In this document: one piece after another, positions 7,556 through 13,847 of the stretch | How positions within the stretch are numbered: position 1 is the stretch's first letter | Layout of the letters: each line of letters opens with the position of its first letter | NCBI GenBank assembly: GCA_964391885.1 | Contig: CAYMNU010000086.1 | Coordinates: 1-27,380, forward strand | Direction: 5' to 3' | Source: CAYMNU01 sp964391885 | GTDB taxonomy: Archaea; Altiarchaeota; Altiarchaeia; JAFGQM01 | Length of the DNA stretch: 27,380 nucleotides | The notes under the pieces: model-generated | What the model saw: the letters and a program-made list of their open reading frames with translations, nothing else | Database searches by the model: none | What the model was told of the DNA's origin: nothing | Program-made: the position numbers and the translations under genes

Positions 7556-7794
7556 TTTAACCCATACCGCTTATCAAAGTCGTCCATGCTACCGACTCGG
7601 ATTGCCTTCTGAGACATTATCTTCTGGGCTTTAGCTATAAACTCAGGCCTCAGCTCAGGCTGGAGCAGAGACTCTTCATATTGTTGTGCCATAATATCGA
7701 TGGCCTGGCTCTTGTCTCTCAAATCGTATTTAGCCTTCAGTATGTTCAGCAGCTGATTGGTGCGTTTGTCTATGTTTATCATTGCCTGAACCAT
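7552..7794 (-). CDS. RelB-like antitoxin
   Basis: 80 residues from the ATG at 7794 (MVQAMINIDKRTNQLLNILK). The frame also allows a GTG at 7803, but that codon lies within an inverted repeat next to the promoter, so ATG is preferred. The N-terminal half (MINIDKRTNQLLNILKAKY, then KSQAIDIMAQQYEES) has the strand-helix-helix order of a ribbon-helix-helix DNA-binding domain. The C-terminal half (ELRPEFIAKAQKI...SMDDFDKRYGL) is the toxin-wrapping tail typical of archaeal RelB and DUF2683-like antitoxins. It neutralises the adjacent toxin and probably represses its own promoter. Confidence 0.75.
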   Translation of the reverse strand: MVQAMINIDKRTNQLLNILKAKYDLRDKSQAIDIMAQQYEESLLQPELRPEFIAKAQKIMSQKAIRVGSMDDFDKRYGLK

Positions 7795-7803
7795 GGATAT
7801 CAC

Positions 7804-7838
7804 ATATATGTCTTATATAGATGATACATATATAAAAA
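7804..7838 (-). promoter_or_regulatory. Promoter and operator-like inverted repeat of the toxin-antitoxin operon
   Basis: The minus strand has a TATA box (TTTTTATATATG, about 7827-7838). It overlaps one arm of an inverted repeat: ATATATGT at 7804-7811 and ACATATAT at 7826-7833. A ribbon-helix-helix antitoxin bound here would block the operon, the standard autoregulation of RelBE systems. Confidence 0.5.
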
Positions 7839-7951
7839 CCTTTGGCCTGTTGTAGCGTAACTGCCTTTTCTTCTTGTTTGCATGCGCTATTGCGGCGGTC
7901 AAAATGTCTTCAGAAAAACCATAGGCGGGACTGAAGACACAGACATTTGGT

Positions 7952-8000
7952 TTCCGGCGGGTCCGTCCTTAATTAGTCTAGAGTTAGCTCGGACGACTTT
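7952..8000 (+). repeat. Outlying tRNA-Arg-end copy with array leader
   Basis: TTCCGGCGGGTCCG (13 of 14 matches to the tRNA-Arg end) is followed by TCCTTAATTAGTCTAGAGTT and AGCTCGGAC. This is the same leader type that follows the other copies. It has no tRNA body and marks the right boundary of the toxin-antitoxin interval. Confidence 0.65.
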
Positions 8001-8077
8001 GCCTTAACTCAAGAAAACGTCGTATTGCTTTTTAAAGCTTAGTACATTAAGAATAATTAAGATTAAAGATAACCAAT

Positions 8078-9556
8078 ATGGCCCTGAAGGGAATGTTTGC
8101 ATATGCGACGCTTCTTCTTTTGGCAATATCCCTGGCCATAAATGCCGCAGCAGTCCAGAAACTGGACGCGACGATGTGCACCAAGAACGACGAAGAGCTT
8201 GGGGCATTGGTTACGGGATGCCTGGAAGCCTGCCAGGCGGAATGGGACAGCACGCAAAAGGCCAACTACCTCCTCAATGAGCAGGCCTCTAACAGGGATT
8301 GTACACAAGAGTGGCTGGACTGCGGGCAGCAATGCCCACAGGGGGTTGATACCGGAGAGGGCATCGATTACAGCCAGAAGGTGGCCTGTGAAAACCAGTG
8401 CATGGGCGGATATGACAATTGTGAAGCTGCCGTCTCGGCAGCAATGTCAATGATGGGAGTCATCAGCTCCCGGCTGCAAAGATGCGCCTGCGAGAACTGC
8501 CTGATACCCTACTGCAGGTTCTTTGAAGACCCGGACTGCCAGAAGACAGTGAATGACTGCGACTTCATACAGCGCACAGTCACCGGCTCCAATTACCCTG
8601 AATCGTCAAAGTCTTACATAGGCTGTGGTTCGTCTGCAGGTACTGCTGCGACGCTTACCCAAATAGCTATCGGCTCCACGCAAGGAGGAGGCCAGCAGCA
8701 GGGCCAACAAGGTGGGCCCGGAGCTGGCCAAACTCCTGAAACAGGCCAGGGAGACGGGCAAAGCACCGGAGCAGGCCAAGCTTCCGGCAACCAGGCTGCC
8801 GCAACACAGCCAGCAGCGCAGCAGACAGAGAAGAAAGCCTCCGTCGTCAAGGCTGGCCTCAATGTAGAAGGCCTGAAGAACAGCGCAAAAGCGGAAGCGG
8901 TCAAGGCTAAGGTGGAAGAGATTCAGCAGACGAAGCAAGCAGACAAAAAGGACTTTGTCATAGAGAAATCGGATTCTGGAAAGTACGAACTCGACTTCGC
9001 TTTCAAGCTGAAATACCAGCTCAACAAGGTGAGCGAAAACTATATAGATAAAATAATAGAGGATATCCCCCTGGTAAACCTTCTCGGGACACTAATAAAG
9101 GCAAAGAAGGATGATTACGTGTTTGAAAGCACCGAAGAAAAGGTAAAAAAGAACATGGTGGACCACAATACCGATTATTATGGCGGCAAGGCCATGGTCC
9201 ATTATGATGATGCCGCAGAGAAAAAACTCTCGCCTGCAAAGACTTTTTTTGAGAATGTGGCCGACAAGACTGTTGCGCCATTCAAATGGACATTTGACAA
9301 ACTGGGCGGATTCTTCAAATCCAAAAGCGCAAGCAGCGGTTCCGCACTCTACAAAGAGTTCGAGGCGCAGGTGAAGGACAATATGAGGATAGGCCTAAGC
9401 AGGGAGGATGCGATATCACTTACCAAGCAGGATATGGGCGATTCTGATATAACTTCAGGGAAGTATGGCATTTACAGCAGGGTGACTAAAGACAAGGATG
9501 TCAATGTGATATTAGACAATATAGCAAACGACTTGATCGAGGACGGAAAGATATGA
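8078..9556 (+). CDS. Secreted Cys-rich protein with Gln/Gly-rich linker
   Basis: 492 residues. Residues 1-25 form a signal peptide (GMFAYATLLLLAISLAINAAA). Residues 34-185 contain about 20 cysteines and should be a disulfide-stabilised outer domain. A low-complexity linker of Gln, Gly, Ala, Pro and Thr follows (about 200-250). The rest is Lys/Glu/Asp-rich, mostly helical, without cysteines and with no membrane anchor. No known family is recognised. It is the first gene of a two-gene operon: its stop overlaps the start of the anchored partner by four bases, so the two are probably made together and may act together at the cell surface. A TATA-like box (GCTTTTTAAAG, 8027-8037) gives a leader of about 20 bases. 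The conserved-looking Cys region argues for a structured extracellular role. Confidence 0.65.
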   Translation: MALKGMFAYATLLLLAISLAINAAAVQKLDATMCTKNDEELGALVTGCLEACQAEWDSTQKANYLLNEQASNRDCTQEWLDCGQQCPQGVDTGEGIDYSQKVACENQCMGGYDNCEAAVSAAMSMMGVISSRLQRCACENCLIPYCRFFEDPDCQKTVNDCDFIQRTVTGSNYPESSKSYIGCGSSAGTAATLTQIAIGSTQGGGQQQGQQGGPGAGQTPETGQGDGQSTGAGQASGNQAAATQPAAQQTEKKASVVKAGLNVEGLKNSAKAEAVKAKVEEIQQTKQADKKDFVIEKSDSGKYELDFAFKLKYQLNKVSENYIDKIIEDIPLVNLLGTLIKAKKDDYVFESTEEKVKKNMVDHNTDYYGGKAMVHYDDAAEKKLSPAKTFFENVADKTVAPFKWTFDKLGGFFKSKSASSGSALYKEFEAQVKDNMRIGLSREDAISLTKQDMGDSDITSGKYGIYSRVTKDKDVNVILDNIANDLIEDGKI

Positions 9557-10335
9557 GCGCCGGAAAGATAATCATAGGACTATTAATGTTCCTGGTAATA
9601 GCAGGCACCCTGTTCTATCTGCTATACAGCTCTCTTGTAGCCAAGGACTACGGCCCGACCTTTGATGTGGACGACATCATACCCGGCATGCCCGGCCAGG
9701 TATCCGAGGCTGAAATAGGGCAGCACTTTGAGGGCAAGGGCTTCGAGTTCTGGAGCGCCCGCGCGGAGGGAAGCGATTATTTTGTAGAGGTGAACACAGA
9801 CAGCATATCGGAAGATTTGCTTGCATCGAGTATTGAAGATGCCGCTTATGTGGCTTCATACCTGAAAGGCAAAAACCAGAATCTGGCAAAGGTAATACTG
9901 GACGTATATTACACGGGATACGCCCTGTACCGCATAAGCGGGCCTGTGGACGAGCTGGCGGACGCTTATGACAAGGGCGATGAAACCTTTATAGGCTCGA
10001 TAGGTATAGAAGACCTTCGCCCGCTTGACTTCAAGATAGAGAGCGACTTGTGGATGTTCGATTATCTGGTGGAAGTCACATCAATTGATGAGGCTTCTGT
10101 TTCCCTCACCCTCATCCCCTACCATCAAAGCCTTGCAGACATGCTCAACGACCTGACTGCCATGGCATTTATAATAATACAGGAAGCGCCCTTCGTCGAT
10201 ACTATCTATTTTATGATCGACTATGAGGAGACCTCAATTGCAATAACTTTCGAAACACAGGACATACTGGCATACATGAATGAGGAGATGGACTTTGAGG
10301 AACTTATGTCCGGATCGGGCATTGGCGCTAGTTGA
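9553..10335 (+). CDS. Membrane-anchored protein, partner of the upstream secreted protein
   Basis: 260 residues: one N-terminal helix (residues 5-28, IIIGLLMFLVIAGTLFYLLY) and an acidic outer domain of about 230 residues with mixed strands and helices and no cysteines. The C-terminus is acidic (MNEEMDFEELMSGSGIGAS). No family is recognised. The start codon overlaps the preceding stop (ATGA), and GAGGACGG just upstream may act as a ribosome-binding site, so translation is coupled. The context suggests it tethers or works with the secreted Cys-rich protein. Confidence 0.65.
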   Translation: MSAGKIIIGLLMFLVIAGTLFYLLYSSLVAKDYGPTFDVDDIIPGMPGQVSEAEIGQHFEGKGFEFWSARAEGSDYFVEVNTDSISEDLLASSIEDAAYVASYLKGKNQNLAKVILDVYYTGYALYRISGPVDELADAYDKGDETFIGSIGIEDLRPLDFKIESDLWMFDYLVEVTSIDEASVSLTLIPYHQSLADMLNDLTAMAFIIIQEAPFVDTIYFMIDYEETSIAITFETQDILAYMNEEMDFEELMSGSGIGAS

Positions 10336-10372
10336 AAACTCCAACGTGTTTAGCATTCAAATGGCAGGGAAG

Positions 10373-10573
10373 CTATTTAGCCCCCATCACTTTATACAGG
10401 GGTATCGCTGCGGCAGCCAGAAAGATGGCCGCATACCAGTACCAATCCAGTTCCAATATCGGCTCCCAGAGCTTCGCCAGCATCAGTGTGAAGCCCATGA
10501 CGCTCAGCTTTATGAGAGCTATATCCTGCCAGCCCAATCCTTTAATCCTTGAATCCGCCCATTTGCCAATCAT
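10373..10573 (-). CDS. Small two-helix membrane protein
   Basis: 66 residues from the ATG at 10573. An ATG nine codons upstream (10600) is in frame but lies only about 10 bases from the TATA-like box (CCTTTTTATTGCC). The chosen start has AGGAG six bases before it and about 36 bases to that box. The protein has a basic amphipathic start (MIGKWADSRIKGLGWQD) and two hydrophobic helices (ALIKLSVMGFTLMLAKLW and WYAAIFLAAAAIPLYKVMG). The function is unknown. It converges on the preceding operon with a 37-base gap. Confidence 0.55.
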   Translation of the reverse strand: MIGKWADSRIKGLGWQDIALIKLSVMGFTLMLAKLWEPILELDWYWYAAIFLAAAAIPLYKVMGAK

Positions 10574-10672
10574 TTTTAGCTCCTTTTTATCTTTTGGCAT
10601 GTGGCAATAAAAAGGCGTTAGGCAACAAGCCTTGCTTTTTATCGCTTTAACTATGAATTAAATGGAATCAAA

Positions 10673-11011
10673 ATGCCACCAAAACCCAGGCCAGCTAGAG
10701 CCGCTAAGAAAATAAGAAAAGGCAGCATAGGCGGTAAGCCAGTCATGGTCTTCCCTCATGAAGGCACGCAGCTAACTGTAATGGAGAACCCACATAATAG
10801 GAAGTGGGCCCAAAAAGAGGGCATTTACCGCCTCTCGCTCGGCGGCTATGCAAAAGGCGGCGAAAGGCCGCTTATGGTAAGGCATGCCGAGTCCATAGAT
10901 TGGGGAGCAGGCGGCAAGGTCAGTTTCCAGGTCGCGGGCTCGAAAACCACCGACCCGAGGCACCTCGCAATCTATAGAAAGTTCGGCAGAAAGGCTATTC
11001 TTAGGGGATGA
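10673..11011 (+). CDS. Small basic protein of unknown function
   Basis: 112 residues. A Lys/Arg/Pro-rich N-terminal tail (PPKPRPARAAKKIRKGS) could bind nucleic acid. The rest has alternating strands (KPVMVFPHEGTQLTVMEN, KVSFQVAGSKTTD). No family is recognised. A TATA-like box (GCTTTTTATCGC, 10634-10645) lies about 32 bases before the ATG. Confidence 0.55.
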   Translation: MPPKPRPARAAKKIRKGSIGGKPVMVFPHEGTQLTVMENPHNRKWAQKEGIYRLSLGGYAKGGERPLMVRHAESIDWGAGGKVSFQVAGSKTTDPRHLAIYRKFGRKAILRG

Positions 11012-11042
11012 TTAGTCGCATAATGACTTATAAGTTTGGGCG

Positions 11043-11083
11043 CATTAACTCGGGTACCCCGAAAGGCGGCTCCCGATTTAATG
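11043..11083. other. Strong nested stem-loop between convergent genes
   Basis: CATTAACTCGGG (11043-11054) pairs with CCCGATTTAATG (11072-11083), 11 of 12 positions. The loop holds a second hairpin, CC-GAAA-GG (11059-11066), capped by a GNRA tetraloop. No T-run follows on the plus strand, so it is not an obvious terminator. It could be a structured 3' element or a small RNA. Confidence 0.45.
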
Positions 11084-11104
11084 AGTAAATACGGATTAGA
11101 AACC

Positions 11105-11233
11105 CTATTTAACCCTGCTATTAAATTCAGCGGTCGGAAGGTTCACAACACATGTCTTGCAAAGGCTCTTTGGCGGATTTGTAAGCTCCATCGGCCCCCC
11201 ACAGTTTGAGCATACGCCCTTTTCATTGGTCAT
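11105..11233 (-). CDS. 42-residue zinc-ribbon protein
   Basis: The minus strand reads from ATG 11233 to TAG. The product has two CxxC knuckles, CSNC (8-11) and CKTC (25-28), separated by 13 residues, the layout of a minimal zinc ribbon; GGP after the first knuckle suits a rubredoxin-like turn. Such small ribbons in archaea often bind nucleic acid or proteins. It lies between the stem-loop and the phosphatase gene and reads the same way as the phosphatase, 65 bases behind it, so the two may be co-transcribed. The motif supports a real gene despite its short length. Confidence 0.6.
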   Translation of the reverse strand: MTNEKGVCSNCGGPMELTNPPKSLCKTCVVNLPTAEFNSRVK

Positions 11234-11298
11234 TTTGACTATATGTTTCGCTTTTGCCGAAGAAAAAGCGCAGAAGCTCTTTCGCCAGTAGTAAGCTG

Positions 11299-11772
11299 CT
11301 ATTTCCTATGTCGATGGGGCTGGGCTCCCATTAGTTTCCTTAGCTTGTGGCAATCCTGCGCAATCCATTCCTTGTGCTCTTGCGGGGCGCCGTAGTCATG
11401 CCTTATCCAGGCTTGGAGAGGGTCCATGCCTTTTGAGACTGCATAGTTAAGAGCCAGTACGCTAGTCCTCTGACGGCCTTCACTGCAGTGGAAAAGCGTC
11501 TTTCTTCCCTTGCCCGCATTTGCCCTGACAAACCTAAATGCCTTGCGAAGCTCCTTTTCAGTGGGGCGGCCGTCTGCGTCAAGTGGCAAGCTAATTACCT
11601 TCATGCCTGCTTTCCTCGCTCTTACCTCGAGTTCGGTTGACATAGGCTCAATTGAGATTATGCCCCCAACGCCATGGCTTTTGAGAAACTCCAGGTGCCC
11701 CTCAGTTTTCGGCATGGAGGACCTTACCACGTGCTCGTCCACCTGCCTGAAAAGCTTTGGTTCTTCTGCCAT
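11299..11772 (-). CDS. Dual-specificity (Tyr/Ser/Thr) protein phosphatase
   Basis: 157 residues with the cysteine phosphatase loop HCSEGRQRTS (CX5R): Cys attacks the phosphate, Arg binds it and the following Thr helps release it. The Asp in LPLDADGRPT lies upstream where the general acid is expected. The N-terminal part (FRQVDEHVVRSSMPKTEGHLEFLKSHGVGGIISI) is the usual dual-specificity phosphatase lead-in. The length fits a single catalytic domain. It is cytoplasmic and basic at the C-terminus (QPHRHRK). The substrate is unknown; no kinase gene is adjacent. Confidence 0.85.
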   Translation of the reverse strand: MAEEPKLFRQVDEHVVRSSMPKTEGHLEFLKSHGVGGIISIEPMSTELEVRARKAGMKVISLPLDADGRPTEKELRKAFRFVRANAGKGRKTLFHCSEGRQRTSVLALNYAVSKGMDPLQAWIRHDYGAPQEHKEWIAQDCHKLRKLMGAQPHRHRK

Positions 11773-11866
11773 TTTATCAAAATTCCGGAATATGGGACCT
11801 AATGATTATTGCAGGGCGCTTAAAAGCATGGGCTGCATTTTTCTTGCGCGCTAAGGTAATAAAGTG

Positions 11867-12163
11867 ATGGAGATAAGGTACGCATCGCGTACAAGGGTTC
11901 AAAAGACTAAAGGCGAATTCGGCGCAGGATATGATTCTAGCACTGCCTACGTCAAGCCCCAGGATAAGCCTCATGAAGAAAAGGGCGAAAGCAAGGCAGA
12001 TTCTCAGATGCAGCGATTCGGCGAGATAATGGGGCTGAAGAACGAAGCGCCAGAGGTGAGGAAGGCCATAATCTCAGCGGCCTTTCTAGGCTTTTCACCC
12101 CTACTTCTTGGCGCGCCCAAGCTGATAATCAAGAAAAGGAAGGAAGATTTGGGTCTTGATTAA
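11867..12163 (+). CDS. Small protein of unknown function
   Basis: 98 residues from the ATG at 11867; a GTG immediately before it is also possible. The first half is hydrophilic and probably disordered (TKGEFGAGYDSSTAYVKPQD). The second half has one hydrophobic stretch (KAIISAAFLGFSPLLLGAPKLII) followed by a basic tail (KKRKEDLGLD), possibly a membrane-associated helix. No family is recognised. It ends in a four-base convergent overlap with the PPOX-fold gene. Confidence 0.5.
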   Translation: MEIRYASRTRVQKTKGEFGAGYDSSTAYVKPQDKPHEEKGESKADSQMQRFGEIMGLKNEAPEVRKAIISAAFLGFSPLLLGAPKLIIKKRKEDLGLD

Positions 12164-12540
12164 AACTCTGTTTCTTGCTTTTGGGATTTTCCGCTTTCGT
12201 CTCGCCACCACATGAGCGCTTTGCCGTGGGCAAGCCTGAAGAAAACTGTTTTGGGGTTGTCGGGCTTCTCGCCGAAGTATTCCTTTCGAAGGGCGGCATC
12301 CTCTGAAAACTCAACCTTGCCCGATAGCCTCAACATCTTCTTGCCGTCATAGAAGCATGCTTCCATGAGCGGGTTTTCCCTTAACTGCTTGTATGTGTCC
12401 TTGTAGTCGGCAGTGTCAAAATGCACCCCAGACTTGTCTGCCTTCCATGCCAAAAATGCCCTTACCCTGGGCTGCGCGCCGTCTGCGGTAGCCAGGTAGC
12501 ATACGGGGTTTTCCCTTATGAAGGATATTATTTCGTCCAT
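12160..12540 (-). CDS. PPOX-fold (pyridoxamine-5'-phosphate oxidase-like) flavin-binding protein
   Basis: 126 residues. The opening DEIISFIRENPVCYLATADG, followed by QPRVRAF, is the signature of small split-barrel flavoproteins related to pyridoxamine-phosphate oxidase. VHFDTADYKDTYKQLRENP and MLRLSGKVEF continue the barrel. The C-terminal GKALMWWRDESGKS is short, as in the general-stress subset. Such proteins bind FMN, F420 or haem as dimers; the cofactor is not decided by the sequence. The ATG at 12540 has a TATA box 27 bases upstream, so the message is leaderless. Confidence 0.8.
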   Translation of the reverse strand: MDEIISFIRENPVCYLATADGAQPRVRAFLAWKADKSGVHFDTADYKDTYKQLRENPLMEACFYDGKKMLRLSGKVEFSEDAALRKEYFGEKPDNPKTVFFRLAHGKALMWWRDESGKSQKQETEF

Positions 12541-12562
12541 TTTCGGCTATTATTATGTGATC

Positions 12563-12602
12563 GTATATAAAACCGGAGAAATATGCAAGAAGTTTTTATA
12601 GG
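12563..12602. promoter_or_regulatory. Divergent TATA boxes of the PPOX and stomatin operons
   Basis: Leftward TTTTATATAC (12563-12572) lies 27 bases before the ATG at 12540. Rightward GTTTTTATAGG (12592-12602) lies about 26 bases before the GTG at 12623. Both predict leaderless messages and support those starts. Confidence 0.55.
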
Positions 12603-12622
12603 TATTCGGGTAATTATAGCGG

Positions 12623-13024
12623 GTGGCTAATCCTAAAATGGTCAAGACTATTACTTCGGAAGTTGCTGTGATAATACTGGTTGGATTCATACTGACAGTG
12701 CTCGGCATCTACATGAACTTCGAGAACCTCAGCCTGGCGCAGAGGAGGAACGTGGACGCAGACATGCTGAACAACAACGAGATAATCTACGGCATACTGC
12801 AGCTCATCGGTATGTCAATAATCTTTGTCGGTGCGACTCGCGGGCTGATGAGGAGGACGGACGTCATGGCTAATAAGTTTGTCAACATCATGGACGTATT
12901 CACCTCGCTTGTGAAAAAACAGATAGAGGTAATAGACGACAAAGAGTGCAAGCGCGACCTTGCGGAGATGGAGGAAAAGAGCAGGCGCTTCAAGGAAGAC
13001 ATGTCGAGCTTAAAGAGGCTGTAA
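12623..13024 (+). CDS. Two-helix membrane protein paired with a stomatin
   Basis: 133 residues. The GTG start at 12623 fits the promoter spacing; an ATG at 12638 is the alternative. Two hydrophobic helices (about 14-32, VAVIILVGFILTVLGIY, and 54-72, IIYGILQLIGMSIIFVG) are followed by a charged, probably coiled C-terminal half (KKQIEVIDDKECKRDLAEME). No family is recognised. Its stop is one base from the start of the stomatin gene, so the two form an operon and the product may be a membrane partner of the stomatin. It is not a recognisable NfeD, the usual companion of microbial stomatins. Confidence 0.6.
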   Translation: MANPKMVKTITSEVAVIILVGFILTVLGIYMNFENLSLAQRRNVDADMLNNNEIIYGILQLIGMSIIFVGATRGLMRRTDVMANKFVNIMDVFTSLVKKQIEVIDDKECKRDLAEMEEKSRRFKEDMSSLKRL

Positions 13025-13025
13025 A

Positions 13026-13790
13026 ATGATCGGAATACTGATTTTCCTGGTCGTAATCTTCATCTTCCTGCTGATGGCATCCATAAGGATAGTCATGCAA
13101 TATGAGGTGGGCCTCCTGTTCACACTGGGAAGAGTAACCGGCCTCAAAAAACCCGGCCTGAATCTGATTGTGCCTATTTTCCAAACCCTTCAAAAGGTGG
13201 ACATGAGGGTTCGCACCATCGACGTGCCAGACCAGGACGCAATGACCTCGGACAACGTTTCGGTCAGGATAAATGCCGTTCTTTACTACAAAGTAGTCGA
13301 TACGAGAAAGGCCGTAGTCGAGGTAGAGGATTACAACTATGCGACCTCGCAGCTCGCCCAGACGACAATGAGAGACGTCGTGGGCGCAGTGCCGCTGGAC
13401 GATTTATTATCAAAGCGCGACCAAGTGTCAAATAGGATACAGAAGCTCGTGGATGCCGCCACCGACGACTGGGGCATCAAGGTCACGTCCGTGGACCTCA
13501 AGCACATAGAGCTCCCGCAGGACATGGTCAGGGTGATGGCCAAGCAAGCCGAAGCTGAAAGGGAGAAACGTGCAGTCATAATCAAAGCGGAAGGTGAAGT
13601 AGTCGCTTCAAAAAATATGGCCGAAGCGGCTGTGGTACTCGCAAAAGCGCCGGGCGCGCTGCACCTGAGGACACTGCAGACGCTCAACGACCTGAGCAGC
13701 GACCAGAGCAACACTGTCATCTTCGCTGTGCCGCTAGAAGTGCTTCGAGCCTTCGAGGCTGTCGGTGATTTGGGTATTAAGGGGAAGTAA
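13026..13790 (+). CDS. Stomatin-like SPFH/Band 7 membrane protein
   Basis: 254 residues: an N-terminal hydrophobic hairpin or helix (residues 2-22), then the SPFH domain. Signatures include QYEVGLLFTLGRVTGLKKPG, VRTIDVPDQDAMTSDNVSVR and ALYYKVVD-like INAVLYYKVVDTRKAV. After VKHIELP-like DLKHIELPQDMVRVMA comes the charged helix QAEAEREKRAVIIKAEGE that drives oligomerisation. The length matches the archaeal stomatin (slipin) group. Such proteins form large rings on membranes and organise proteases or channels. AAGAGG lies 8 bases before the ATG as a possible ribosome-binding site, and the gene is translated from the same message as its two-helix partner. Confidence 0.88.
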   Translation: MIGILIFLVVIFIFLLMASIRIVMQYEVGLLFTLGRVTGLKKPGLNLIVPIFQTLQKVDMRVRTIDVPDQDAMTSDNVSVRINAVLYYKVVDTRKAVVEVEDYNYATSQLAQTTMRDVVGAVPLDDLLSKRDQVSNRIQKLVDAATDDWGIKVTSVDLKHIELPQDMVRVMAKQAEAEREKRAVIIKAEGEVVASKNMAEAAVVLAKAPGALHLRTLQTLNDLSSDQSNTVIFAVPLEVLRAFEAVGDLGIKGK

Positions 13791-13815
13791 TTCGCATGTG
13801 TTTTCCTTTTCTTAG

Positions 13816-13829
13816 GCTCTTTTTAGCCC
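13816..13829 (+). promoter_or_regulatory. TATA-like promoter of gpgS
   Basis: GCTCTTTTTAGCCC is centred about 25 bases before the ATG at 13848, consistent with a leaderless transcript for the glucosylglycerate genes. Confidence 0.45.
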
Positions 13830-13847
13830 TGTCTTTCTAGTTAAGCC

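Larger units (their letters stand above)
7209..7965. mobile_element. Putative toxin-antitoxin cassette between two tRNA-end copies
   Basis: The third tRNA-Arg-end copy (7209-7222) and a fourth (TTCCGGCGGGTCCG, 7952-7965, one mismatch) bracket about 730 bp that hold a complete RelB/RelE-type operon and nothing else coding. Heptamer repeats lie at the left edge (7228-7256). A stem-loop lies at the right edge (TGTCTTCAG 7905-7913 with CTGAAGACA 7931-7939). After the fourth copy comes the same type of leader seen elsewhere in the arrays. I infer a cassette that carries its own addiction module, as integron cassettes often do. The module could also have entered an older array separately. Confidence 0.55.
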
